Shown: one piece after another, positions 1-7,947 of the stretch | Position numbering within the stretch: the first letter of the stretch is position 1 | Layout: every line of letters starts with the position of its first letter | Assembly: GCA_964402925.1 (NCBI GenBank) | Contig: CAYOED010000012.1 | Location: forward strand, 1-60,010 | Source: Suilimivivens sp964402925 | GTDB taxonomy: Bacteria > Bacillota > Clostridia > Lachnospirales > Lachnospiraceae | DNA: 60,010 nt | Direction of reading: 5' to 3' | Program-made: the position numbers and the translations under genes | The notes under the pieces: model-generated | Told to the model about the DNA's origin: nothing | Seen by the model: only the letters and a program-made list of their open reading frames with translations | Databases searched by the model: none

Positions 1-142
1 AGCTCTGAGAGGATAAATAATCCATAAGGAGCCCTTACAAAAACACCAGCACTTGACGAGGTCCCTCACGAGCCTAGTGTCTGCTGTGTTTTTGTAGAGC
101 GGGAGCGCGGTGACGTTGGATTATTTATCCTCTCAGAGCGTC
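1..142. repeat. Long nested inverted repeat (cruciform-like)
   Basis: Bases 2-24 and 117-139 are a perfect 23-bp inverted repeat around the core GGATTATTTATCCTCTC. Inside it a second imperfect stem pairs TACAAAAACACCAGCACT (from about 37) with the AGTGTCTGCTGTGTTTTTGTA segment (from about 76). The 3' arm is part of a 46-bp sequence that recurs at 16340-16385. No open reading frame is visible in it. It could be the end of a mobile element, a palindromic dispersed repeat, or a terminator of a gene outside the window. Confidence 0.8.
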
Positions 143-241
143 ACGCTGGCCAGAGTGTGAAAAATAACCTTTTTGGAATTGTGTGACTGCTGAAAATAAA
201 TTATAATTACAATAATAAATCAAGCTTTCGGGAGTGTTTTC

Positions 242-916
242 ATGAAGAGAAAGAATAGTGTGTTGATATTACCTGTGCTAATTATATATTTAATTGTATT
301 TTACGGTATATGGACTATATGGGAGTTTTGGGTAAAGTCTTTTATTAGCAATGCCTTTGAAAACGAATGCATATCGCAAGTGATAAAATCTGGCGTCATC
401 AAAAATCTAGTGTGGACATTTCCTGCAATTCTGCTGGTGCAGCACTTTAAATCAGAGGTTCACATTACCTTAAGAGAAATGTTTTTCACAAAAGTCAACT
501 TGCTGAAATACCTGCCGGTTTTTATTTTTTTTACAGTTTATGTATTGGCAGGCTCAATTCTGCAAAATGGCAGACTGGAAATTGTCAAAGAATTTGGCTT
601 CGACAAAATAATAATTGTTTTATTTGTCGGCCTGACAGAGGAAATGGTTTTCCGCGGCTGGCTGCTCAATGCCACAATCCGTGAAAATAAAAAATGGTTT
701 TACATAATTATAAATGCTGTAATGTTCCTTGCAATCCATTTTCCAAAATGGATTCACAATGGAACATTCTTCAGCAGCTTTGCAAGTTTTCAATTTTTAG
801 AGGTAATGGTTTTGAGCATTATTTTTAGCTGCACATTTATAAAAAGCAGAAACATACTTGTACCAATTACTTTACATATGTACTTTGATTTACTTGTGTT
901 TATGTTCATCCGTTAA
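242..916 (+). CDS. CPBP family intramembrane glutamic protease
   Basis: A 224-residue, multi-membrane-segment protein. The family (CAAX protease and bacteriocin processing, also called Abi/CPBP) cleaves substrates within the membrane. The diagnostic EExxxR motif is visible as LTEEMVFRGW near residue 132, followed by the conserved His-containing segment AIHFPKW near 165 and a final TLHMYFD near 212. All expected catalytic elements are present and the length is normal. The start is supported by GGGAGTG about 5 bases upstream. It stands alone between a palindromic repeat and a region of broken genes, so its substrate cannot be guessed. In Gram-positives such genes are often linked to bacteriocin self-immunity, but no bacteriocin gene is seen here. 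Confidence 0.85.
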   Translation: MKRKNSVLILPVLIIYLIVFYGIWTIWEFWVKSFISNAFENECISQVIKSGVIKNLVWTFPAILLVQHFKSEVHITLREMFFTKVNLLKYLPVFIFFTVYVLAGSILQNGRLEIVKEFGFDKIIIVLFVGLTEEMVFRGWLLNATIRENKKWFYIIINAVMFLAIHFPKWIHNGTFFSSFASFQFLEVMVLSIIFSCTFIKSRNILVPITLHMYFDLLVFMFIR

Positions 917-1001
917 AGCCCGATTTATCATTTTTTTTGCTTTTATGAACCGTTCATGTATACTTTTCTTTCCAATGTTCCACATCATTTTCTACCACCT
1001 G

Positions 1002-1157
1002 TTATAGGAATAACTTGATAATGTCCTTTGCCCAATATAAATAGGACGGAACAGGGGTATCAAGCAATCCCTTTACAGCAGAGCAGTCCCCCGAAGCAAG
1101 TTCACCGACTTTCTGAAACACACTTCCTTTTGCTTCGGTATCACCTAATGCAATCAT
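1002..1157 (-). pseudogene. 51-aa ORF, possible frameshifted tail of the HTH gene
   Basis: On the minus strand an ATG at 1157 opens a 51-codon frame (MIALGDTEAKGSVFQKVGEL...) that ends at 1002. It starts 17 bases inside the end of the broken HTH gene. It could be a small overlapping gene or the displaced C-terminal part of that regulator after a frameshift. The sequence is not recognised. With its 5' partner already carrying a stop codon, I favour a remnant. Confidence 0.35.
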
Positions 1158-1365
1158 TGCCCGTTTCTACTTTGTCCTTCAACATATAATCTAATGAACA
1201 GTCAAATAATTCGCTCATGCGTATCAATTTATCCGTTTCGGGATATGTAGCATCGCTTTCCCATTTGCTGATTGCCTGTCGAGAAACTCCAAGCACATCT
1301 GCAAGCTGCTCTTATGTATAATTGTTTTCCTTGCGTAATTTTGATAATTTATCGCCTAATGTCAT
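1141..1365 (-). pseudogene. Cro/C1-type HTH regulator with in-frame stop
   Basis: Reading the minus strand from the ATG at 1365 gives MTLGDKLSKLRKENNYT, then a TAA at 1314-1312. It continues in the same frame with EQLADVLGVSRQAISKWESD, an unmistakable XRE helix-turn-helix. The stop replaces what is normally a glutamine (T-Q-E-Q-L-A in relatives), so a single CAA to TAA change would explain it. The frame ends at a TGA at 1141. It lies in a 677-bp stretch that otherwise holds no gene. Confidence 0.8.
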
Positions 1366-1593
1366 AGTGCATCCTCCATTCTGAACATCTCATTCATGCC
1401 TATCATACCCATTTTTCCTCTGACAGACCAGCATTTTTGTTTTTCTAAATGTAAACTACGGGTTGCATTGCTGATTTTTTGTATAATTATTTTTTATTCA
1501 GCATTTTTACTAATAATAGGTTTGTGATATAATAAAAACAGGATGTTTTTTGCGAAAATGAAGAAAAAATTTACATAATATAGGAGAAGGAAC

Positions 1594-3276
1594 ATGAAAA
1601 AAAGCTATCAAATGTTGCTAATGCTATTATGTCTACTGTCTGTGTCTGTTACGGCTTGCAAAGATAGCAGGATGGAATCCGATACAGATTTTAATACGGA
1701 AACAGCGCAAACTCCAGCTCCAGAGGAAACAGAAACAGACACAATAAGTGCGACGGCGGCTTTGGAGGAAGATGAAGTGACAAGAAATCTGCTTTACCTG
1801 AAAAACGGGGATACTGAGTCTTTGGTCGGACTTTCCTTTGGTGATATACTTGATTATAACGGATACGAAATCTGCGGATGGTCGAATGAGGAAGTACGGT
1901 ATCGGCGAGAAGACTGTGCATATGGCGATGTGGGTTTGGTTTTTGGCGGAAAAGGAAATGGTTTTAGCGGTCTGAAACAATATTGGAGCGGTAATTTCTG
2001 TGGAATTATTCTGAATGAAGATACTGTGGATACCTTTACAAATGTTTTGGGAGACCCCGATACTTGGGAAGAAAAATCGTCTGGCAGTGAAACAGCGCAT
2101 TGGGCAGTTTGGAATTTTGAGAAGGCTGTTTTGTCAGTACGAATTAAAGAAGAAAAGGTGTGTGCTGTAGAGTATCTTGCAAACGGGAATATTGCCGACG
2201 CAAATGAAACGCCAGAAACAAAAACGGACTTCTGGACAGACCGCAGGGCAGGAAGCGGATCCGCGGAGGCGGTTTACCGCTGGAGTGCGTATGGGCAGGA
2301 TTCCGATAATGGTTATGCGATGTATCACCCTTATGATGACGATTACGATATGCATAAGGTGGACGCGTTTATACAAAACTATTTACAGGCGCAGGGAATC
2401 GACAAGGAAACACCGGATGGCATCTCTTATACTCAGAACGACGATTTGTTTGTGGAATATTATGTGGACAGGGAAAAGGGACAGTATTGTTTTATTGTCC
2501 ATTTGTGGGGCAAATACTGGTTGGATTATGACAATGGAATCAGCCAATATCAGGATGCCGTTTATTGTACCACCTATACACTTCAGGATAATGATAAAGT
2601 GGGCTATGTGCTGCGTGAGCAGGATCTGGTACAAAATACGAATCGGGAACGATTGTATGACAGATGGGGAAAAAGGATGGCGGAGGTTTCCTATGAATAT
2701 ATTTCACAAATGCCGTTTCCTCTTATTACGGAATCATGGAATTTCACCGCAGGCTTTTCTTCCATATCGCTGATTCGAAATCAAAAAACGTGGTTTTATA
2801 AAGAACAGGCACAATTTGACGCAAACGGCAGATTTATCTCCTATATTGGCAAAGATGACACCGGGTATACCGGGGAGTATTTTCCGTATTCCTGCAGAAC
2901 CGTCTATGATACAGACGGTAGATTAAAAGCAATACAGGAGGAACTTCAGGAAGAAGACAGAGAGAGGGAATGGGGCTGGTGGGACGATAGCATTGACTAT
3001 TCCGGTCAGATATCGTTTGACTATTATGAAGATGGAACACTCAAAAGTGCAGAATATATTCGTTCCTCCTATACACATGGCACGACCGATTCGAGCGGGA
3101 ATATTATCTATGACAAGAAAGGAAGAATGATTTATAACGAATATTATATCACGCATGGCAGTGATGCAAGTATTTATTTGTATGAGGAAGATTCGGATAT
3201 GCCGTGGTGTGTGCTTTGCTGGTGCAGCTTTGCGCCCGGTTTTGAGAGTGCTTACTTATTTTTGCCTGTGGATTAA
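1594..3276 (+). CDS. Putative lipoprotein of unknown function
   Basis: 560 residues beginning with a lipoprotein signal: a short basic start (MKKSYQ), a hydrophobic core, and the lipobox S-V-T-A-C with the acylated Cys at residue 22. An acidic, Thr/Glu-rich linker follows, then an aromatic-rich domain with repeated Y/W/D/G segments. The later part (YDTDGRLKAIQEE..., YDKKGRMIYNEYY...) resembles the short YD-like tandem strands of cell-surface proteins. Ribosome binding site AGGAGAAGG at about 1582-1590. It probably sits on the outer face of the membrane. No enzymatic motif was recognised and it has no operon partner. Confidence 0.7.
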   Translation: MKKSYQMLLMLLCLLSVSVTACKDSRMESDTDFNTETAQTPAPEETETDTISATAALEEDEVTRNLLYLKNGDTESLVGLSFGDILDYNGYEICGWSNEEVRYRREDCAYGDVGLVFGGKGNGFSGLKQYWSGNFCGIILNEDTVDTFTNVLGDPDTWEEKSSGSETAHWAVWNFEKAVLSVRIKEEKVCAVEYLANGNIADANETPETKTDFWTDRRAGSGSAEAVYRWSAYGQDSDNGYAMYHPYDDDYDMHKVDAFIQNYLQAQGIDKETPDGISYTQNDDLFVEYYVDREKGQYCFIVHLWGKYWLDYDNGISQYQDAVYCTTYTLQDNDKVGYVLREQDLVQNTNRERLYDRWGKRMAEVSYEYISQMPFPLITESWNFTAGFSSISLIRNQKTWFYKEQAQFDANGRFISYIGKDDTGYTGEYFPYSCRTVYDTDGRLKAIQEELQEEDREREWGWWDDSIDYSGQISFDYYEDGTLKSAEYIRSSYTHGTTDSSGNIIYDKKGRMIYNEYYITHGSDASIYLYEEDSDMPWCVLCWCSFAPGFESAYLFLPVD

Positions 3277-3301
3277 AAAGATTGCATTATGGGGAAAATT
3301 A

Positions 3302-3335
3302 GCAACCACCACTTCAAGTGGTGGTTGCCTTTAGA
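3302..3335 (+). terminator. Perfect palindrome after the lipoprotein gene
   Basis: GCAACCACCACTT and AAGTGGTGGTTGC form a perfect 13-base inverted repeat at 3302-3328, 25 bases after the lipoprotein stop. The T tract that follows is poor (CCTTTAGACTTT), so it may be a dispersed palindromic repeat acting as a weak terminator. Confidence 0.55.
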
Positions 3336-3362
3336 CTTTCCCTTGTGTTATATCCTTTTCCC

Positions 3363-3388
3363 AAACAATCCAACGGATTGTTTTTGTT
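3363..3388 (+). terminator. Rho-independent terminator
   Basis: AAACAATCC, loop AAC, GGATTGTTT, followed by TTGTT on the plus strand. This is a conventional hairpin plus T run for transcripts coming from the lipoprotein side. The minus-strand gene ends about 100 bases further on. Confidence 0.55.
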
Positions 3389-3487
3389 ACTGAACGCTCA
3401 TAAAGACCATTCACAAGTGATCGCAGACTTTTTCTTTACTTCTGAATAACCAAGTCTTACATAATCCCACTTTGAAAATATCATTTG

Positions 3488-3910
3488 CTACACAACGCCA
3501 TTCTTTGTCCATCGGACTGAAGTCTTGTATCCGAGTTTTTCATACCACGGTCCACCAATTTTCACTTCCCGCCCATTAATGTTATATACACTCTTATCCT
3601 CAATAAGACAGAAACTTGCTACATTTCCATTTATATAGCCACAATATATCCTTTGCTTTTCATCGTAAGATTGTGCCCAATATTGAACAACTCTTTCTAC
3701 CGCTTTCTTTAGTTCATCAATATCTCCCTCGTAATATCCAAATGATATATTGTCCTCTAACTTTTTATCATATTTATGTGGTTCAAATTTATCTAATGAT
3801 AGAATCATCTCATCACAAGTCCATTCGTCTGGAATACTACGAACATTCTCTCTTTCAAAGAAATTCGGATACATACTGTCTAATAATAATATACTCTCTT
3901 GTTTATTCAT
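3488..3910 (-). pseudogene. GNAT acetyltransferase with acetyl-CoA motif deleted
   Basis: 140 residues, against roughly 180-190 for full GNATs of this type. The N-terminal half (MNKQESILLLDSMYP...YCGYINGNVASFCLIEDKSVY...VKIGGP) runs normally into beta-4. At GGP it jumps straight to WYEKLGYKTSVRW, the end of the fold. The segment with the RxxGxG/A acetyl-CoA-binding motif A is missing with the frame kept, so the product should not bind cofactor. Start supported by AGAGGTG 7 bases upstream. Loss by an internal deletion of roughly 45 codons is inferred from the family pattern. Confidence 0.75.
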
Positions 3911-3949
3911 GGCTATTCACCTCTGCAAAAATAGAATTGTTATTTTAGT

Positions 3950-4375
3950 TTAATCCCTATAGTAACTCAGCATATGCTCATAAATGTTTCTGGTCTGTTT
4001 TTCATCTCCCCATGATAAAGGGTCATCAGCATAGCATAGAGTCCAAAATGGTTCTATGTCCTGAATGTTCCCAGGAAGAGTTTCCCATAAGCTATACATT
4101 CGACTTGCAAAACATTTAATATCCGAACAATTTACATAAACCATCTTTAATTTGCTCATTAAAATTCTGCCAAACCGTTCAAGGTCAAAATTTTTGTAAT
4201 CAATATGTGTTTTCACATAAATAATAGCTTTTTTAATGTCCGTTTCCCATTCTAAACAGAGCAAATCATCGTTTTCGGGGTTGTTAAGAAATGATTCATC
4301 AAGTCGTTTATTGTACTCGTTTTCTGTTACTAATTCCTCATCAAGCAAAATCGCATAAACCAACAATTCCTCCAT
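3950..4375 (-). CDS. Conserved hypothetical acidic protein
   Basis: 141 residues, soluble, rich in Asp/Glu and aromatic residues, with a typical ending FWTLCYADDPLSWGDEKQTRN. No signal peptide or membrane segment. The start has a very strong ribosome binding site (GGGAGGTAAGG) at good spacing, which makes a real gene likely. Not recognised as a named family. It lies between two deletion-damaged genes on the same strand and is separately transcribed or co-transcribed with them. Confidence 0.6.
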   Translation of the reverse strand: MEELLVYAILLDEELVTENEYNKRLDESFLNNPENDDLLCLEWETDIKKAIIYVKTHIDYKNFDLERFGRILMSKLKMVYVNCSDIKCFASRMYSLWETLPGNIQDIEPFWTLCYADDPLSWGDEKQTRNIYEHMLSYYRD

Positions 4376-4420
4376 GATAATGCCTTACCTCCCGATTTGT
4401 TCAGCTCTAAAAACCTGCAT

Positions 4421-4855
4421 TTAGCAAACTGATTGAATATAATAATCTAAAAGACCATATATCCAATCTTGAAGTACCGAAAACCTAAATCCTAATGCTT
4501 TCGCCTTTTCAGTGTTTATGCTATATTCTGGTTCTCCATTATATGGAGCAATTTCCCCTGATTTGTCAATAATTGCCTTTGTTCCTGTTTTCTTTTCAAC
4601 ATACTCAATTATTTCTTTTATGGAAATAGTTCCTTCAGAGCTTCCATTAATTACAACATCATAATGTCTGCCCTTAAAAGCATTTTTCATGCTATCTTCA
4701 TTCGTTCTTTCAATGATAATCCGCTTCACCCTGTCACCATATTCATCAGAAGCGTTTCCTCTTGTAGCAATAGTAACATCATGACCTTTTGCTAAAAGTT
4801 CATTTACCATATGTATACCAAAAAACCTAGTACCACCTATTACCAAAATTTTCAT
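4421..4855 (-). pseudogene. NAD-dependent epimerase, internally deleted
   Basis: From the ATG at 4855 (GAGGTG 6 bases upstream; an upstream in-frame Met at 4879 lacks this) the product starts MKILVIGGTRFFGIHMVNEL, a Rossmann GxxGxxG nucleotide-binding fold of the extended SDR/epimerase type. After HYDVVI at about residue 70 it goes directly to NGSSEGTISIKEIIEYVE, which belongs to the C-terminal third of such enzymes. About 150 residues including the YxxxK catalytic pair are missing, yet the frame is intact. Full relatives are near 290-300 residues; this is 144. It should be inactive. Confidence 0.75.
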
Positions 4856-4880
4856 TCTTTTCACCTCGAAAAATTGCAAT

Positions 4881-5408
4881 TTATTTTTTTGCTATCCAAT
4901 CACTTTTTGACATTCTATATTCATATGATGGAAGTTCCTTTTTGAAGCTCTCTGAAAAAAATACACCTTCCTGCATAAATGCAAATCCAATTTTTTCTAT
5001 TAAATTTTTAGATGAAATATTATCTTGAAAGCAACAAGCCCATACATATAAAATGTCTTTAGAAAATAGATAATCTAATATACAAGGGATTACTTCACTC
5101 ATAATTCCTTGTCGGCGATATTGATTGTTTAATGCAAATCCCAATTCCTTCGTGTCTAAACGTCCCTCTTCTGAATCTTCGTGTATCGCAATGTATCCAA
5201 TTACCTTATTCTCATTTTTATAAACAACCGCAAAAATGTTTTCATTTAATATCCATTGCTCCAATACTTTTTTAGTCTCATCAATGCCTTTATGTGCATT
5301 CCATCCAACTGTTTCAATTTCTGGCTGACTGCAAAATTCATACATATCATCTAAATCTTGTTGACAAAAATTTCTTAAATGAACTCTAACAGTATCAGAT
5401 AATTCCAT
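4881..5408 (-). CDS. GNAT family N-acetyltransferase (RimJ/RimL-like)
   Basis: About 175 residues with the full GNAT fold: an N-terminal beta-strand with VRVHLRNFCQQDLDDMYEF, motif A around ELGFALNNQYRRQGIMSEV (acetyl-CoA pyrophosphate loop RRQGIM), and the C-terminal SSKNLIEKIGFAFMQEG. It probably acetylates a protein N-terminus or small molecule; the substrate is unknown. The second Met (5408) is chosen because GGAGG lies 9 bases before it and only 3 before the first Met (5414). It sits directly upstream of the deleted epimerase. Confidence 0.85.
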   Translation of the reverse strand: MELSDTVRVHLRNFCQQDLDDMYEFCSQPEIETVGWNAHKGIDETKKVLEQWILNENIFAVVYKNENKVIGYIAIHEDSEEGRLDTKELGFALNNQYRRQGIMSEVIPCILDYLFSKDILYVWACCFQDNISSKNLIEKIGFAFMQEGVFFSESFKKELPSYEYRMSKSDWIAKK

Positions 5409-5600
5409 GTTCATTTTCCTCCGTCAAATTGAAATTGAACAAAATCTCTACGCGATAGCCTGCCAAGGCTGTGGCGCCGTTTTGCTTTCTCAATAATTAA
5501 AAAAAGTGGAAATCATGTCCTAAAAGTAGTATTGTTAAGTTGTGACACCAAACAGTCAAACAGGATTGACCCTTCCACCGCCTATGCCAAGAATAACACC

Positions 5601-5642
5601 TTGCCGCCTGATTAGCAAGCGGTTTTATAATTAATAAAAGGA
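5601..5642 (+). promoter_or_regulatory. Probable promoter and RBS of the cupin gene
   Basis: TATAAT at 5626-5631 with a poor -35 (TTGCCG at 5601-5606, spacing 19), then AGGAG about 8 bases before the cupin ATG. The -35/-10 spacer contains CCGCCTGATTAGCAAGCGG, an imperfect dyad that could bind a regulator. The rest of 5415-5600 shows no gene. Confidence 0.4.
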
Positions 5643-5650
5643 GCGATATT

Positions 5651-5974
5651 ATGTACAAAAATATTGAAAAGCAAACAAAATTACAGTTGAAAGACCAGAT
5701 TGAGTACCAACCCGGGCAAGTGGTCAGCAAAACGCTTGTGCAGAATGATAAGGTCAGCATGACAATTTTTTCATTTGACAAAGGGGAAGAGATATCCACC
5801 CACGCATCAGGCGGAGACGCGCTGGTAACCGTCCTTGATGGAACCGGGCGCTTTACTGTCGGCGGCGAAGTCTTTATCCTAAATGAAGGTGAGACCCTGA
5901 TTATGCCGAAAGATATTTCACACGTCGTATATGGTGAGGAAAAATTTAAAATGCAGCTTACCGTTTCGTTCTGA
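5651..5974 (+). CDS. Cupin domain protein
   Basis: 107 residues forming one cupin barrel. Motif 1 lies around EEISTHASGGDALVTVLDG and motif 2 around LNEGETLIMPKDISHVV. One His in motif 1 (ISTHA) and one in motif 2 (ISHVV) are the expected metal ligands, though motif 1 has only a single His. Small cupins of this type are usually metal-binding stress or detoxification proteins. Ribosome binding site AAGGAG. The gene is alone, and a hairpin at 6003-6030 separates it from the convergent RNHCP gene. Confidence 0.85.
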   Translation: MYKNIEKQTKLQLKDQIEYQPGQVVSKTLVQNDKVSMTIFSFDKGEEISTHASGGDALVTVLDGTGRFTVGGEVFILNEGETLIMPKDISHVVYGEEKFKMQLTVSF

Positions 5975-6002
5975 TTATGCAATCTGTGGAAACTATGTAA
6001 AA

Positions 6003-6030
6003 CAGGTCATCGACGTAAGCCGATGACCTG
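6003..6030. terminator. Bidirectional hairpin between convergent genes
   Basis: CAGGTCATCG (6003-6012) and CGATGACCTG (6021-6030) form a 10-bp stem between the ends of the cupin and RNHCP genes. No good T run follows on the plus strand. Confidence 0.6.
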
Positions 6031-6036
6031 CTGCAT

Positions 6037-6465
6037 CTAATATTGTATTTTTCCATCCCCGCCCATAAGCCGGGTCATTTCCTCTATCCGTTCCACCGGA
6101 AAAGGAGGCATTGTCAGCGGTCTCATGGCAATTGACATTAATTTCATAGGATTATCATCTGCTGCGATACGATTAGAGCTAAAGGCTCCGCACATTCTGC
6201 AGCGATGGATAATTGCCCATTCTCCGTTTTTTCTTACCCACACAGCCACTGCGTCCATATATCCTCCGCAATCCGCCGCTCTGTCCCCCGGCATAATATC
6301 AACATGCAGGCTGGTCAGACAGTTCGGACAGTGGTTTCTATGATCACTTCCTGCTCCCTCCGGTACCACCTCTCTTCCGCAGACCTTACAGGTAAACATA
6401 TCATTGCAGGCGTGATTCTTATAATATTCTTTTTCAAAAGTTCTTCTTTTATTTTCTCTATTCAA
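6037..6465 (-). CDS. RNHCP domain zinc-binding protein
   Basis: 142 residues. Two CxxC knuckles (Cys26/29 and Cys46/49) and the name-giving RNHCP string at residues 43-47, followed by a third CxxC near 89-92 (HRCRMCG), suggest zinc ribbons. The RNHCP family is common in Firmicutes and has no proven function. It may act in translation or RNA binding, judged only by the zinc-ribbon character. AGGAGG-type ribosome binding site upstream. A hairpin with a T run lies between it and the upstream CD3324-type gene. Confidence 0.85.
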   Translation of the reverse strand: MNRENKRRTFEKEYYKNHACNDMFTCKVCGREVVPEGAGSDHRNHCPNCLTSLHVDIMPGDRAADCGGYMDAVAVWVRKNGEWAIIHRCRMCGAFSSNRIAADDNPMKLMSIAMRPLTMPPFPVERIEEMTRLMGGDGKIQY

Positions 6466-6490
6466 TTTATTTTCCTCCTTTAAGGTATCA

Positions 6491-6540
6491 AAAACATGCC
6501 CTTCGGGAGGAGGTGATTTTGTCCTTCACCAGCCTCCCGG
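6491..6540 (-). terminator. Hairpin terminator or attenuator before RNHCP gene
   Basis: On the minus strand CGGGAGG (6539-6533) pairs with CCTCCCG (6510-6504), with an inner GGTGA/TCACC extension, and TTTTT follows about 8 bases later. It lies in the leader of the RNHCP gene and downstream of the CD3324-type gene, so it could end the latter or attenuate the former. Confidence 0.5.
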
Positions 6541-6591
6541 CTAACGTGCGGACTCCTTATTATAACGATTCTTCATATATCAACACTCCTT

Positions 6592-6858
6592 TTACTTCTT
6601 TTGATTTCTGATAATTCTTTGTATGCTCTTTTCTGACAGGCAATATTCATCCGCCAGTTCCTGCACCGGCATTCCTTGCTGATACTTTACATAGATGCTT
6701 TCATTTCTCATCCTGAAACTATCGCGAATGCCAGTTGCTGCTCCCCAACAGCGTTTTTTGCCTTTCCTTGGGATATAAATCAACTCGCCATCCACATACT
6801 GCCAAATCAGATCAATCACTTCTTCCGGCAGAACATCCTCTGCCCTTATATAGCCCAT
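6592..6858 (-). CDS. CD3324 family HTH protein (Mor-like)
   Basis: 88 residues. The N-terminal IRAEDVLPEEVIDLIWQYVDG is followed by a Gly/Arg-rich wing (YIPRKGKKRCWG) and a C-terminal helix-turn-helix (YQQGMPVQELADEYCLSEKSIQRIIRN). This is the layout of the CD3324 family, related to the Mor/C middle-operon activators of phage Mu. It is probably a DNA-binding regulator. Start at the ATG preceded by AGGAGGG. No phage genes are adjacent. Bases 6859-7127 upstream carry no convincing gene. Confidence 0.8.
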   Translation of the reverse strand: MGYIRAEDVLPEEVIDLIWQYVDGELIYIPRKGKKRCWGAATGIRDSFRMRNESIYVKYQQGMPVQELADEYCLSEKSIQRIIRNQKK

Positions 6859-7127
6859 GACTGCCCTCCTAAAAATATAGTTTAAGGTCAGCGATGGCTA
6901 TAACAATCATTTTCACTATGCTTGCAACAGCCACCGCTATGCAATCACCGCCGTATCCTTCTTCATGTAAATCTCCTCCTGTTCTTAATCTATCCTCATT
7001 TAAGCAAATGGTCATCCATATGTCAACCTCATATTCGGCTATAAATAAGTGTGGGAAAAACACTAATCTGCTTTTCAGATTATTAGGAAAGTATCCCATG
7101 TACCTCCACCAGCACATGGGCAATCCC

Positions 7128-7421
7128 TTAATTTTTCGCAGGACTTTTGGGAATAAATTCTAGTTTTAGTGTCATTCCCATCCCATCTGCAAGCCGCTTT
7201 AGCAACTTAAGCGATGGATTCCTTGTTCCGTTCTCTAATTTGCTTATATCTGCCTGATTAATTCCAGTCCTGTCTGCAAGTTCTTTCTGCGTAAGATTTT
7301 GTGAAATTCTGGCATCAACCATAGCACGTATAACATCCATTTCCGGTTGAATGTTTTCCCATTCTTTTCTAAATTCCTCATCCTGCAACTGCTCATTTAA
7401 AAATTTCTTAAATTCACTCAT
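7128..7421 (-). CDS. higA: HigA-type XRE antitoxin
   Basis: 97 residues with an XRE helix-turn-helix at about 43-72 (TQKELADRTGINQADISKLENGTRNPS). It is the second gene of a toxin-first pair, overlapping the toxin end by 8 bases. This is the usual HigBA order in which the antitoxin follows the toxin. The antitoxin neutralises the ribosome-dependent mRNase and represses the operon through the palindrome near 7806-7825. Length and motif are complete. Confidence 0.85.
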   Translation of the reverse strand: MSEFKKFLNEQLQDEEFRKEWENIQPEMDVIRAMVDARISQNLTQKELADRTGINQADISKLENGTRNPSLKLLKRLADGMGMTLKLEFIPKSPAKN

Positions 7422-7773
7422 TATTTTTCACCCTTTCCAAATAATCCTTACGATATGTTTTTGCAAGTTTTATTTCCTGCTTTGGTGCTTCCTGGGTCTT
7501 TTTAACAAATCCATTGGTTAATATTATTTTTCTGCCATAATAGAAAAAATAAAGAACCCTTGTTATATCCGTTCCTACTTTCCCACGGATTTCAAATATT
7601 CCATCATCTAAATGCTTACTGTATGGTTCTCTTAACTGATTTCCTTTTTCCTCCAGCACTTCAATTATTCCAAGAATTTTTGCCCTCATCTTAACATCAA
7701 GACTAATAATAAAATCCTTGGCTGGTTTCTCTCCATTATCTTTAGTATAAAATTCTACTTCAAATTTATCCAT
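7414..7773 (-). CDS. higB: HigB/RelE-superfamily toxin (Gp49-like)
   Basis: 119 residues of the phage-derived Gp49-like HigB family. It has the N-terminal FEVEFYTKDNGEKPAKDFI, the IFEIRGKVGTDITRVLYFFYYGRKIILTNGFVKKT core with the conserved R, and the K-T-P/E-A-P-K-Q-E end. Toxins of this family cleave mRNA on the ribosome. A consensus promoter lies 30 bases upstream and GGAG sits 7 bases before the ATG. Genes appear intact, so the module is likely functional. Confidence 0.85.
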   Translation of the reverse strand: MDKFEVEFYTKDNGEKPAKDFIISLDVKMRAKILGIIEVLEEKGNQLREPYSKHLDDGIFEIRGKVGTDITRVLYFFYYGRKIILTNGFVKKTQEAPKQEIKLAKTYRKDYLERVKNNE

Positions 7774-7802
7774 TGTAATGCTCCAATTTCTCTCCTACAT
7801 TT

Positions 7803-7831
7803 AGTATATGGTATATATGCCATATTGTCAA
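7803..7831 (-). promoter_or_regulatory. higBA promoter and operator
   Basis: On the minus strand TTGACA (7831-7826), a 17-base spacer and TATACT (7808-7803) make a near-consensus promoter. The spacer and -10 contain the dyad ATATGG...CCATAT (7806-7825), a plausible HigA binding site that would occlude polymerase. Confidence 0.75.
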
Positions 7832-7947
7832 CAAATCGCTATCTAGGAAAAATCATTTCTAATATTCAATTGTCTTCATCTTTTCCATATGAGAACCATA
7901 TCGCAATTCACTATTCAGAAAATGTGTTATCCCTAATCTAAATAACA

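Noticed and set aside
2177..2773. 198-codon plus-strand ORF inside the lipoprotein gene
   Set aside because: Shifted frame with excess Arg/Met/Trp; an out-of-frame shadow of the lipoprotein.
5497..5982. 161-codon ORF antisense to the cupin gene
   Set aside because: The plus-strand cupin has family motifs and a good RBS; the antisense reading has neither.
6869..7163. Small ORFs on both strands between CD3324-type and HigA genes
   Set aside because: Neither has convincing start signals. An AGGAGG is followed by a 9-codon ORF (MKKDTAVIA) only, which could be a leader peptide but cannot be supported.
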